Positions 33,821 through 44,325 of a stretch of DNA of 64,000 bases are shown here, one piece after another (the stretch's first letter is position 1; each line of letters opens with the position of its first letter). Origin of the DNA: Scilla litardierei (lineage: Eukaryota; Streptophyta; Magnoliopsida; Asparagales; Asparagaceae); contig CM061139.1 of assembly GCA_030789695.1 (NCBI GenBank), forward strand, positions 7,765,878 through 7,829,877, given 5' to 3'. The notes under the pieces were generated by a model. It saw only the letters and a list, made by a program, of their open reading frames with translations, was not told where the DNA came from and ran no database searches. The translations under genes were made by a program, and so were the position numbers.

Positions 33821-35317
33821 TGATGCTTGAGCGCTACTCCCAAGTGTAGGAGGACGTCAAGTAATCAATTTATATCCGGTGAGACCGGATCGGATCACGG
33901 GGATAAGTCATTTTGCAATCACAAGTTCAATTAATAAAGGAGAGATAAAGGCGAAGTTACAACCAACTAAGCTAACAGTGGAAATGTGTGTGAAAATGTG
34001 GGTGTTTAAGACCAACTACCAAATCAACACCCTCGGGTAGAGGAATCGTGGAGACAAATAGGAAACAAAGCTTGTGTGATGTGTGGGAGTGTGGTTGTTA
34101 AGCATATGGGTTAAATCTGGGGATAACTCAATTGTCTTTCCGGCTAAGGAATGAGCAATCGGTGGATGTGGCATTTTATCAAACACTTGGTGTGCAATGA
34201 AAATAGGGTATTGAAAATTGAGATAATAAACAACCGAGCATAATGAGTGGTACCAATAGGCAAACTCCACTCTAGGGATACCTACTAGGGTCCCTAACTC
34301 AAAGTATATCTCATCAATCCAACCACATAAACATTTAAACATGCAAGATTGAATAACCATAGCTCCACAAACACAAATCAACACACAACCACACAAGAAG
34401 AAGATCCAGCTCATTACAACAAGAAAAGAGGGATTTTTTACTTCTAAAACATCATCCATTATCATTACAAATCGCTAAATCAAAATACAAATGGAGAGGA
34501 AAAGAGTTCACCAAGATCTTCAAGGAAAACCCAAACCCAAACCCAATTGCTCCTCCTTGCTTCTTTGCTGCTCTACCAAAACCCTAACCCTAAGATGAAG
34601 AATGAGGAAGAAGGAATGAGGGGAATAAAGGGGAGGAAAGCCTAAGAAATAAACCCAGCAATTCAGGTCTGGAAATAGCCCAAACGGGTCGGATCCACGC
34701 CCGAACCCGCAACAAATGCCCAAATCTGCAGAAAATTTCAACACCGTCATCCTGTCTTGCGAAAATTCTAGAAAAATCATCCGACCTCGGAATGACATGT
34801 TCCAGGCGGCGATGGAACCGTAACAAAGTGTTCTACGACTAAAAAATATCATAGGCAGGAATATACACTGGAATAATAGCAGAATTCTACACAAGAGGGG
34901 AATAGCAGAATTTCCAGACCAAAAATTTTCAGCACCGTCACCCTGTCTTCCAAAAAATGCAGTAAATTGCTCCGACCTCCAAAAATTCCAGAAAAATATG
35001 CGTTGGAATCGGAACTTCACGAACTTCAACTAAAACATATTACGAAGCCGGAATATGCACTGGAATGACATTAGAATTCTGCACAAGAGAAGGCATTGCA
35101 GAATTCTTCTTCTCTTCTTCTTGCTTCCGATAAATCTACATAAATTCCAGAAAAATCCTGAAAAATAGGAAATGCAATAATTAGTGACAAGAAGTGGGTT
35201 TTAAGTATAAAAAGTGATAAGATCTAAAATACGGACTTTGCACAATTACGAGCTAGATAGAGCCTATATATGAAATATATACGCTAAAACCCAATGAAAT
35301 AGGGGGTGAAAATGACA
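33821..35317 (-). repeat. Solo LTR of another Athila-like family (minus strand)
   Basis: Minus strand it begins TGTCATTTTCACCCCCTATTT, like other Athila LTR starts. It ends in a CACTTGGGAGTAGCGCTC-type tail, matching the sense of Athila-2's CACTTGCGAGTATCA. It interrupts the first ORF of Athila-1. No matching target duplication could be found, so ends are approximate. It contains a ~191-bp tandem duplication (34735-35115). Confidence 0.5.
34735..35115. repeat. 191-bp tandem duplication within the solo LTR
   Basis: CACCGTCA then CCTGTCTT at 34742 recurs at 34933, and CACTGGAAT then AGAATTC recurs with the same spacing. The copies are clearly diverged. Confidence 0.65.
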
Positions 35318-35590
35318 CTTTTCATTCGGAATCACATCGCACCTCTCAGAGTTCATGACGGGATATTCGCTGACGCCAACAACGTCCCAAAAGGGATCTG
35401 CATACAAATCGATGCTCATGGCACATATTTCTTCCCCTCCAATGTTCCATTCGAAGAGATATGTGCACGACTTGTCTCGGATGGAAGAATAAACCCCGAA
35501 TATATGAGTCCCTTAGAGAACGACGACTTCCAAGAAGATAATTCGACCATGGTACCTAACGGGCTTCAGGGCAATTTCCAAGGAGGTGCG
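35318..35590 (+). pseudogene. First ORF of Athila-1, part 2
   Basis: About 90 codons, open up to the SIRE insertion point (motifs IRNHIAPLRVHDGIFADANN and GTYFFPSNVPFEEICARL). No known domain recognised. The apparent ORF end at 35644 is inside the SIRE LTR and is artificial. After the SIRE element the reading frame has changed, so this part and pol are no longer continuous. Confidence 0.45.
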
Positions 35591-36335
35591 TGTAATGCCC
35601 TGAAAGCTACTGCACAAGTACTAGAGGGGGGGGGGGGTGAATAGTACTTTAAAAATAACAAGGAATATAATTCCTAATTATCGTGCAAACTACTACCAAC
35701 AAATGCGGAAGCTAAAAATGACGTTAACAAATATTCAATGCTAACAATTGAAATGATGGGTTCGGATCCACCCAAGTCTCCCTGACTTGTACCCGGTGAT
35801 CCTACGTCCCAGAACACCCGGATCCCCTCCGGATACTTAGGTTAGAAACCCTAACCCAAGATTTCCACTATGAATACCTTGTGAAAAACCTTCACAAGAT
35901 CAAATCATACAATCAATAGCAATAGTGAATCCCACAACCCGGGATCACAACCTTCTCTCACAACCGAGAGAATCAGTAGCAATAAAAGAGTTTATATGAA
36001 ATAAACAACAACTTACCACAAACCCTATACCTTGAGTATTCTTACCAAATTAGGGCAAGGATGGATTTGAGGAAGGAGAAGTCACCAAGACCTAGCACCA
36101 CCAATATGAGCAGCAATGGGTGCCTAGGAATGAATAGGAGACTTGAATCAAGCAATAGCTTGGATGGCTCAACAAGAACAAGGTTCTCTCAAGATGGATT
36201 CTAGATCTCAAATGAGAGAGAGAAAGATTTCTTGTGAGGAAGAGAGCTTTGGAAATGAGTTTTAATCTCTAACTCTTTCAATCTGAATAAGTCTCTCAAT
36301 AGCAGCTCTAACCTGGAGAGAAATGACCAAGCTTC

Positions 36336-36345
36336 GTATTTATAG
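36336..36345 (-). promoter_or_regulatory. TATA box of the SIRE LTR
   Basis: CTATAAATAC on the minus strand, preserved in the other LTR at 47018-47027. The phased array starts about 55 bp upstream of it. Confidence 0.8.
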
Positions 36346-36398
36346 GGTCCCACAAAATCGAGCTAGGTCATCTCCCAACGGTTGGAAATCTGGGGCAA

Positions 36399-36936
36399 TT
36401 AGTCGGTCAAAGAACAACCACTGACCGACTAGTTCATCAACTAGTCGGTCGGTGAAACAACATGAACCGACTAAAGGATGAACAGTGAACAGATGAAATT
36501 TCAGACCTAGATAACAGTCGGTCCAAGAAGACTTTTCGACCGACTAATTTCTCAACTAGTCGGTCGGTAAGTTAACTTAGACCGACTAAGAGTCAAAAAC
36601 TATTAGTCTGAATACAACTTGATTTAGTCGGTCCAAGAACAAATGTTGACCGACTAGATCATCAACTAGTCGGTCACCAAACATTCTTAGACCGACTAAC
36701 GATAAACAGTAACTCAGGTGAAAAATTGGCATGTACAGTAAAGCTCAACTAGTCGGTCTAAGAAGCATCACTGACCGACTAGTTCACCAACTAGTCAGTC
36801 GGTGAGTCAACTAAGACCGACTAACTGTAAACAGTAAAGAGCTTAGAATTTGGGAGACAAACTAGTCGGTCCAAGAAGCTTTTCCGACCGACTAGATCAC
36901 CATCTAGTCGGTTGGTTCTTCTTCTTGAACCAACTA
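36399..36936. repeat. Five quartets of alternating GTCGGTC/GACCGAC sites, 21-bp step
   Basis: Starts: 36402, 36423, 36444, 36465; 36517, 36538, 36559, 36580; 36627, 36648, 36669, 36690; 36752, 36773, 36794, 36815; 36865, 36886, 36907, 36928. All fifteen intervals inside quartets are exactly 21 bp. Quartets start 110-125 bp apart, with AACAGTAA in several linkers. The last quartet ends in AACCAAC, as in the gypsy array at 19015. Confidence 0.92.
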
Positions 36937-37339
36937 ACATGCACAAGAAGTCCCGATTCGAAGCGCGATGCTTCGGGAAAGTTTGAATGGACTTCTGCTA
37001 AGATCCTAGCTCTAAGATAGGAGCGATATGAAGATTAAATGATAATACCTACTCAAGGTTTAACATTCTAAAGAACAAAGCTAGAAGACTAAATACAAAT
37101 CTAGACAAACCGTCTTCAAACGCTTCGATCGAATCTTCATGGCTTCAAAGTTGGTCCAAAAGCTTCAACGAAGCTTTAGGCATATGAATACGTGCTTTGA
37201 GAAGTCTTGAGACGTCGCGTTGGATGTTCACGTGAATTTGGCGACGATCTCCATAACTGCGCTCACAAAGTGTTAGTTCACGATTTATTTATGTTTGCTC
37301 ATCATCCAAAACCAAATATGGGGAGTCCAATACTCAACA

Positions 37340-37355
37340 TTCTCCCCCTTTTTGG
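37340..37355 (-). promoter_or_regulatory. SIRE polypurine tract
   Basis: Minus strand AAAAAGGGGGAGAA directly before the LTR. A second purine tract (AAAGGGGGAGAG) lies at about 37634-37645, as often seen in this lineage. Confidence 0.85.
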
Positions 37356-38340
37356 TGATGACAAACCAACATAAATAATAATCAAAAATAATGATTCAAA
37401 TGTAAAATAGTTAGTCCCCCTGCATTGATGACACATTAATTCCAAATTGAATAAATATAATACGCATCAAGCAAAAGTGAGAAATATAAAACATGATCAA
37501 AGTATTGAAATTTAGGATTGTAATCCATTTTTATATATCTTCACTCCCCATGAATCTAACATAATAAATTAGAATAAATTAGATTCATGGACAATAGAGT
37601 TAAATTTTCATTTTGCCCTTGTCATTATTACTATCTCTCCCCCTTTGGCATTATCCAAAAAGAGTGGGGGGCATACAACGACAACAACAAGGCTAAAGAA
37701 AAATCCAACATCGGGAGTCGAAGAATACGACGATGGTCCAAAAGACACCAAGAAACAAAAATACACGAAGAAAATCAAGGTGTGCCAAATTGACCATTAT
37801 CCAAAAGCGAAAAACGAAATCATCAAAATACCAAATATAATTCACTTATTGAGTAAAGGAATGTGCTCTCCAATCTCAACATTTTGGTTAAATTAGTGCA
37901 TGGAAAACAATTCTATGTTTTCATAGAAATAAATTCTTTTTAACCAAGTCATTATCGTCGAGCGATGAAATCGAATATCATAGACATTAAAACGAATATA
38001 AAATGTGCACAACGAAGTAAAAGAGAACAACGATGTATATATATAAATGAAGCATCATGAGTACAACCAAAAGATACATCGACTCCATAACATCAAAGGC
38101 ACAAAGTACATCGACTACATCACAATGTCACATAGTATGTCAACATCAAAATGTCACAATCCATCATCGACATCAACACCATCAACATACATCCAAAAAT
38201 GATACAACATCGACATCAAACATCCACACATCCACACAAAAAAAAAACAACAGAAAACACCACCAACCCTGTCCTAACCCAAAACTCTCTCTAAAAGATG
38301 AATCATCCAATGAGCATCGGAGAGTCCTCCAAACAGACTC

Positions 38341-39971
38341 TCAAGAAGTAGTGGTAGGATCAGCAGTCTCCGTAGGTCCAGTCGAAGGAGTGGACTCAGG
38401 CTCTGCTGGGAGGAGTGGTGTGTCAACAGAAGGAATCGTCGGGGCAGGAGTGGAAACACCAACAGCAGGCTCGACGGTAGAGGTATCAACAGGAACGTCA
38501 ACAGGAGCAGACGTCTCTGGAGCAGCAGTAGACTCAACCACTGGAGCAGAAGACTCTGGAGGACCTGAAGAAGTGGCAGCTCCAGCAACAGATGTGGTAG
38601 CAGCAGCAGGAGTGGCCTCAGCGTCACGAGCAAGAGAATCAACGAGCTCATCGATATCCTCATCATCCATCTCCTCATCCTTAGAAACTGGAGGAGGGAC
38701 CTCAACACCAATAACACGAGCAATACGACACAGAATCTCCTCGGTACGAGCATACCGAGACTCGAGACGATGAACAGAACGAGCGAGATCATCAAGTGTG
38801 GTGGGAGGTCTAGGAGCAGCAACTACAGAAGATGTGCCCTGAGAAGCTAAAGGAGTCGTCCTCTGCACGTGACGGAGTGCCGCAATAGATTTCTTGACGG
38901 CCGTCGCGTTCAGGGGAGGACCAAGTGGACGCTCATTGTCAGGAGGCAAAGGCACGTGGAAATGACGAAACACCAAAGTCAGCAAACAAGGATAAGGGAG
39001 ATTCACAGATTTCACGGACTTGCGAATACACTCGAAAGAGTCCATCTTATCGAGTATAATGCGAGCCCAATTAATCTCGCAACCCAAGAAAAGAGCGTAA
39101 ATCAACTTGAGGAAGGGCTGGGATGGCAGAGATGATGAGCCGTACTTTGGAAGTAAGCACGACTTCAGGATAAGATTGAGCACCCAAGCATTTGGCTTAA
39201 ATGACTTCGATGGGACACCAATGAAAGCAGGAGGGATCACATGGAAGATATCGGCGAGAACGGACTGATCCAACGAAGAGATATCATCAACAGAAATATC
39301 AGACGGGAGGAGACCAGACGACGAACAACCAAGCAACCCCCCAAGATTTCTGTCGTGAGGACTATAGGAGTCCCCAAAACAGTAGTCTCGATGGAGTGGG
39401 TCTCACCGTACTGTCCCTGGGTATGGTTCGCATAGAAAAGTTTGACCAGGCGAGGATAGGGTCGAGGGTTCGCCTTAGGGTCAAAGCGAAGGTAGTCTAA
39501 GAGTCCACTATAGGAAAGAAGATCTGCTAAGCCAAGGAAATCGGAGAATTTAACGAAATGCTCCAATAACAGCGGGCAATGTTTGATACGCGTGTATGCC
39601 GCTAGACACAAAGGGTCATCGCGACATAGCGAGATATCGACACCACCAGTTGGCATCGGAGCCGTTCCCTTAGGCTTACGTGAGCTAGAACGAGGTGGAG
39701 GAGTGGGTTCCTTATGGCTAGGCTCATCCTCGGGTCTAAACTCAGTGTCAGAATCAGATGGTGTAGAGGGGGTATGGAGTGTAGGCTTCCTAGACAGAGA
39801 ACGTCTACTGGGTTTGGCGGTCGCCGTCCTCTGCTTCTTCAGAGGAGGCGAAGACGATGAAGGTTGGGTTGGTTTAGGTCGACGTTTGGGTTTCGAAGGA
39901 TCCCTAGGGTGTGGCTCTATGGACATAGGAGATGCACCGGTGGGAGTGATCGGAATTATCGTTCTTGCCAT
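38341..39971 (-). pseudogene. Env-like ORF of SIRE, interrupted by one frameshift
   Basis: Two overlapping frames, 39971-39237 and 39336-38341, make up about 540 codons. The first 110 residues are rich in Pro, Ser, Lys and Arg. Next comes a folded-looking region (YPRLVKLFYANH, TPIVLTTEILGG) resembling the domain listed for plant elements as putative plant transposon protein. The second frame continues it, then has a possible coiled coil (LARSVHRLESRYARTEEILC) and an acidic, Ser/Thr/Ala/Pro-rich tail. The switch lies at a run of six G (minus strand) near 39345, so a one-base contraction or a sequencing error explains it. No clear membrane segment is seen. Function unknown; the env label rests on position. 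Confidence 0.7.
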
Positions 39972-40261
39972 AAGAGTGACAAAACGAGATCAAGCAATGC
40001 AAGAAAACAAAATCAAGCAACCCTAGATGCGAAATAAGCTAGAACCGAAACCCTAGGAAGTGAAATCGACCTAGAATAGAACCCTAGATGCAAGAGAGGA
40101 GAGGAGGGATACCTAGGAGGAAGATCGACGGCCGTTGATGGTCGGAAAATGGTGATCAGACGGTGGAATCGACGGTGGAAGACGAAAGGGTTTCGGGGGT
40201 TTTGAGCTGGAGAGCGAGCGTCGATCGATTAGAATGAGAGAGAATCGATTAGATACGAGTT

Positions 40262-40608
40262 TAAGTCGGTCGAAATGCGAAAAGACACGACTGTCTCTGA
40301 GCACTTAGTCGGTCACAGTTCAAGCACTGACCGACTAGATAACAATCTAGTCGGTCGGTCAATGAGCTTGAACCGACTAAGTCGAAACAGCCGACAGACG
40401 AAAAATTTAGGGCTAGAGTTAGTCGGTCTAAGTTCAAGTACTGACCGACTAGTTTTCATTCTAGTCAGTTGGTAAGTGAACGTGGACCGACTAAATGAAG
40501 TCAGTAGCAAAAGAAAATAATAAGCTTGAACTAGTCGGTTTGAGTTCATTAGCTGACTGACTAGATGTGCATCTAGTCGGTTGGTTGATGAACTGAGACT
40601 GACTAGAT
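40262..40608. repeat. Three quartets of the 21-bp phased sites between pol and env-like ORF
   Basis: Starts: 40308, 40329, 40350, 40371; 40422, 40443, 40464, 40485; 40534, 40555, 40576, 40597. All nine intervals are 21 bp, and quartets start 112-114 bp apart. A degenerate fourth begins at 40265. Several sites are decayed (GACTGAC, GTCAGTT). It lies upstream of the env-like ORF on the minus strand. Confidence 0.88.
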
Positions 40609-40847
40609 GAGTCCAAACATAGATAAATGAGTTCTCTCCTAAATGTACTTGGACGAAACATCGTTCAACTCTCAAAAATCATCAAACTACCCCATTAATC
40701 ATCGAAAAACTTAAATACGATGTTCAAGAGTAAATTCGAGCATAAATTCCAAATATTCACAAAAATCCCGAAAGAATCCAATAAGTCTAGCATGAACAAA
40801 TATAGCGAAATAGAATAGCATGAAAGATTATTGAATAAAAATGAATC

Positions 40848-42463
40848 CTATATCTCGGATTCACCCATAATCCCCAATTCTCGACGCAACCGCACAAAGG
40901 AGTCCTCCTTTAGGGGTTTCGTGAAAATATCGGCGATTTGCTTCTGGGTTTCAACGTACACTAATAAGATGTCCTTTTTAGCAACATGATCATCTAAGAA
41001 ATGGTGTCGGACATCTATGTGTTTAGAACGGGAATGGTGCACTGGATTCTTTGAAAGACAAATGGCACTTTAGTTGTCCACCATGATAGGGCTAGTATCA
41101 CAATGTATACCAAAATCCTTAAGTGTGTGTCTCATCCAAAGAACCTGGGCACATGCAGCACCGACGACAATGTATTCCGCCTCGGTGGTAGAAAGTGATA
41201 CGGAATTTTGCTTCTTGGAAAACCAAGAGACAAGAGAATTTCCTATAAAATGGCAAGTGCCACTAGTACTCTTCCTGTCGGATTTGCATCCCGCATAATC
41301 AGCGTCACTATATGAGACTAACTCATACGTGCTAGATTTTGGATAAAGTAATCCGAAGTCTAAAGTGTAACTTAAATAGTGAAAAATACGTTTTACCGCT
41401 ACTAAGTGAGAATCCTTAGGTTGAGACTGATAACGAGCACAAATACATACGACAAACATAATATCGGGCCTACTAGCGGTAAGATAAAGTAAACTACCTA
41501 TCATACCTCGATATAGACGAATGTCTACATCTTTTCCGCCCGTATCTTTATCAAGATGCGTAGTAGTGCTCATTGGAGTCTTTTTCCCGGAGGCACTCTC
41601 CATTCCAAATCGCTTTAGCAACTCCACCGTGTACTTCGTTTGGTGGATGAAGATTCCATCGTTCATTTGGTGAATTTGGAGACCTAAGAAATATTTGAGC
41701 TCTCCCATATGGCTCATCTCAAATTGTTCCTTCATAACATTAGAAAACTCTTCGCAAAGAGCGATGTTAGTAGCACCGAAAATGATATCATCAACATAAA
41801 TTTGAACTAAAAGTATATCATTATTCGAATGCTTAACAAAAAGTGTAGAATCGGCTTCTCCCATTTTAAAATTCAAATCCAAAAGAAAATTCTTTAGGCG
41901 ATCATACCAAGCTCGAGGAGCTTGTCTCAAACCGTAAAGTGCTTTCTTTAGTTTAAAAACATGATTTGGAAATTTTTCATTAATAAAGCCCGGAGGTTGA
42001 GAAACATAAACTTCCTCAACGACATCTCCGTTTAAAAATGCACTTTTTACATCCATTTGAAATAGTTTGAAATTTTTATGGCATGTAAAAGATAACAATA
42101 ATCTAATAGATTCTAATCTAGCTACCGGAGTGAAGGATTTTTCGAAATCGATACCTTCCTCTGTCGATAGCCTTGAGCTACTAACCGAGCCTTGTTCCGG
42201 ACGACGATTTGGTTCTCGTCGGTTTTGTTCTTGAAGATCCACTTCGTTCCTATAACGGTGTGGTTCTTCGAAGGCAATGGAACAAGCTCCCATACCTCAT
42301 TCCTCTCGAATTGAATGAGTTCCTTCTCCATGGCAAGGATCCAAGCACTATCTTCGCACGCTTCATTTATATTCTTTGGCTCAATCGAGGAGACAAAGGC
42401 ACAATTGGCGAAGTGTTGGACTTACGATCTCGTCTTGACTCTATCATGAATATTGCCAATGAC
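40848..42463 (-). pseudogene. pol: SIRE pol, reverse transcriptase and RNase H
   Basis: The RT starts in one frame (42331-42170: WELVPLPSKNHTVIGTKWIF, KARLVAQGY) and moves to another after a one-base shift near 42170 (GIDFEKSFTPVARLESIR). It then has QMDVKSAFLNG, the catalytic YVDDIIFG (about 41787-41810) and GELKYFLGLQI. RNase H follows with SDADYAGC and STTEAEYI. An in-frame TAA at 41070 (CAA expected) precedes the tail SKHIDVRHHFL and KQIADIFTKPL, which ends at 40848. Two further TAA codons lie upstream near 42420-42466. All catalytic residues remain. Confidence 0.9.
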
Positions 42464-44322
42464 TTACTCATGGGGATGGTCACGAATGGTATGAAGCTGT
42501 TTGGGAATTTCTTGATCACTAGGAACATTCTCAACAACTTCATTAGTCGGGTTAGTATCAATAGAATCAATAGAATCAATAGACTTAGAATTATCAATAG
42601 AATCACATAAAACATCCATTGAATCATCATCATTTGAAATTCTAGAAGGAATAAAATTTTCATTAAAAGAGACATGTAGTGATTCCTCGATCGTCGAGGA
42701 TCTTTTGTTGTATATCCAGTAGGCTTTGCTATGTGAGGAATACCCAACAAATATCCCCTCATCCGATCTCGGATCAAACTTGTCCATATTTTCATAAGTG
42801 TTTTTAATAAAACATTTCGCACCAAAAACACGAAAATGTTTAACTTGAGGTAATCTACTAAACAACAATTCATAACAAGTTTGTTTGGTGCCGGGTCTCA
42901 AAAGTATTCTATTAAACACATAGCAAGCGGTGTGTACCGCTTCCGCCCAAAATTGATGGCCAAGTTGGCTATCATCGAGCATTGTGCGAGCACACTCCAC
43001 AAGCATTCTATTCTTTCTCTCAATAACACCATTTTGAGGGGGTGCGCGAGGAAAGGAAAACGTGTGTGTAATTCCAAGATCATCACAAAAAGTTGAGAAA
43101 GACTCATTCTCAAATTCACCTCCATGATCACTACGAATAGTGACAATGGTGGTTCCGATGAGATTTTGTACTTTCTTCACAAATGTTGTGAAGTTTTCAA
43201 AAGCTTTATTTTTATTACATAAGAAAAATACCCATGTAAATCTCGAAAAATCATCTACGATGACAAGCCCATATCTAGCATTTCCTAAAGAAGCAACTCT
43301 AGTTGGCCCAAATAAATCTAGATGTAATAGCTCTAGAGGCCGTTTAGTAGAAATGCTTTTCTTAGGTTTAAATGAAGATTTAGGAAGCTTGCCTCGTTGA
43401 CATGAGTCACAAAAACTTTTCTTTTCAAAAACAAGCTTAGGAAAACCTTTAATGGAATTTAATTTTGAAAGCTTAAAAAGTGTTCCAAAGTTCACATGAC
43501 CAAAGCGTCGATGCCATAAGTGTTGTTCACTTGTGTTGGCAACGAGACATTGTTCATATGACTTAGGAAAATCCAAAATATAAATATCTTTATGGCGTGT
43601 GCCGGAAAATAATAAATCATTATTAACATTATTAAAAATGTGACACAATCCTTTCGCAAATCTAACTTTGTAACCCTTGTCACAAAGTTGGCTTATTGAA
43701 ATAAGATTGTGGTTTAAACCATTAATAAGATAGACATAACTAATTAAGGGTTTAGATGGGTTACCCACTTTACCAACACCGACGATGGTTCCGCTCTCGT
43801 TGCCTCCAAAGATTACCCGGTTCCCATTAGCAATGGGCACCACTTCGGAAAGCAATTGAGCATCGCCCGTCATGTGTTTTGAACACCCGCTATCGAGTAT
43901 CCACCCATCCTTGGAGCCAAATTTGACTTTATTGCTCCGTTTGTTTTTCTTGAGTACCTAAAGATGATTATATCATTTCATGGTACCCAAGATCATTGGG
44001 TCCTCAAAGGTTAGACCTTTAGAAGCCAAGTCCAATTGGACTTAGACTTCCCAATATAATTAATATTATCCACTACATTCAAAAAATAATCATTCATGTA
44101 GATTTGTTTTTCATCCATACTTGTGTCCTTTGGGCTCCAAATTGAGAATATTTTGGGAGCCTTAATCCTATTGGGAGCATGCATGCTTTGTTGATTTCTA
44201 CGTGATGCATGTCGTGGATAGGTAAAAGGAACATGATGAAATGGTGCATGTGGATAATTATTCATATGACGATGTGGGTGAACATATGCATGTGAGGGAA
44301 CACGTGCGTGAGGGTGTCTCAC
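42464..44322 (-). pseudogene. pol: SIRE pol, protease and integrase
   Basis: From 44322 to about 44025 the gag-pol linker continues in frame after a TAA at 44326-44328. A one-base shift near 44035 and a TAG near 43955 follow. Protease has WILDSGCSKHMTGD (about 43915-43860) with the catalytic DSG. The integrase zinc-binding domain has HLWHRRFGHVNF and FCDSCQRGK. The core has HLDLFGP, IRSDHGGEFEN and NGVIERKNR, with 35 residues between the second Asp and the Glu. All three acidic residues are present. The 469 codons from 43873 to 42464 are uninterrupted. Confidence 0.9.
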
Positions 44323-44325
44323 ATG

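Larger units (their letters stand above)
35591..37339 (-). repeat. SIRE 3' LTR
   Basis: Minus strand TGTTGAGTATTGG to GGGCATTACA. The five-quartet array lies at 36399-36936, a TATA box CTATAAATAC at 36336-36345, and a run of 12 C (12 G on plus, about 35626-35637) near the 3' end, in the motif ATTCACCCC-CTCTAG shared with the gag-only copia. Confidence 0.95.

Noticed and set aside
34520..35029. 169-codon minus-strand ORF
   Set aside because: It coincides with the 191-bp duplicated, low-complexity part of the solo LTR; the product looks random.
36399..36936. Regular inverted repeats looked like a CRISPR array
   Set aside because: Units are 7-10 bp half-sites in alternating orientation with non-unique linkers, inside a plant LTR; no cas genes.
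38057..38822. Plus-strand 238-codon Ser/Thr/Gly-rich ORF and a Leu-rich minus-strand ORF
   Set aside because: Both are shadows of the low-complexity tail of the SIRE env-like frame.
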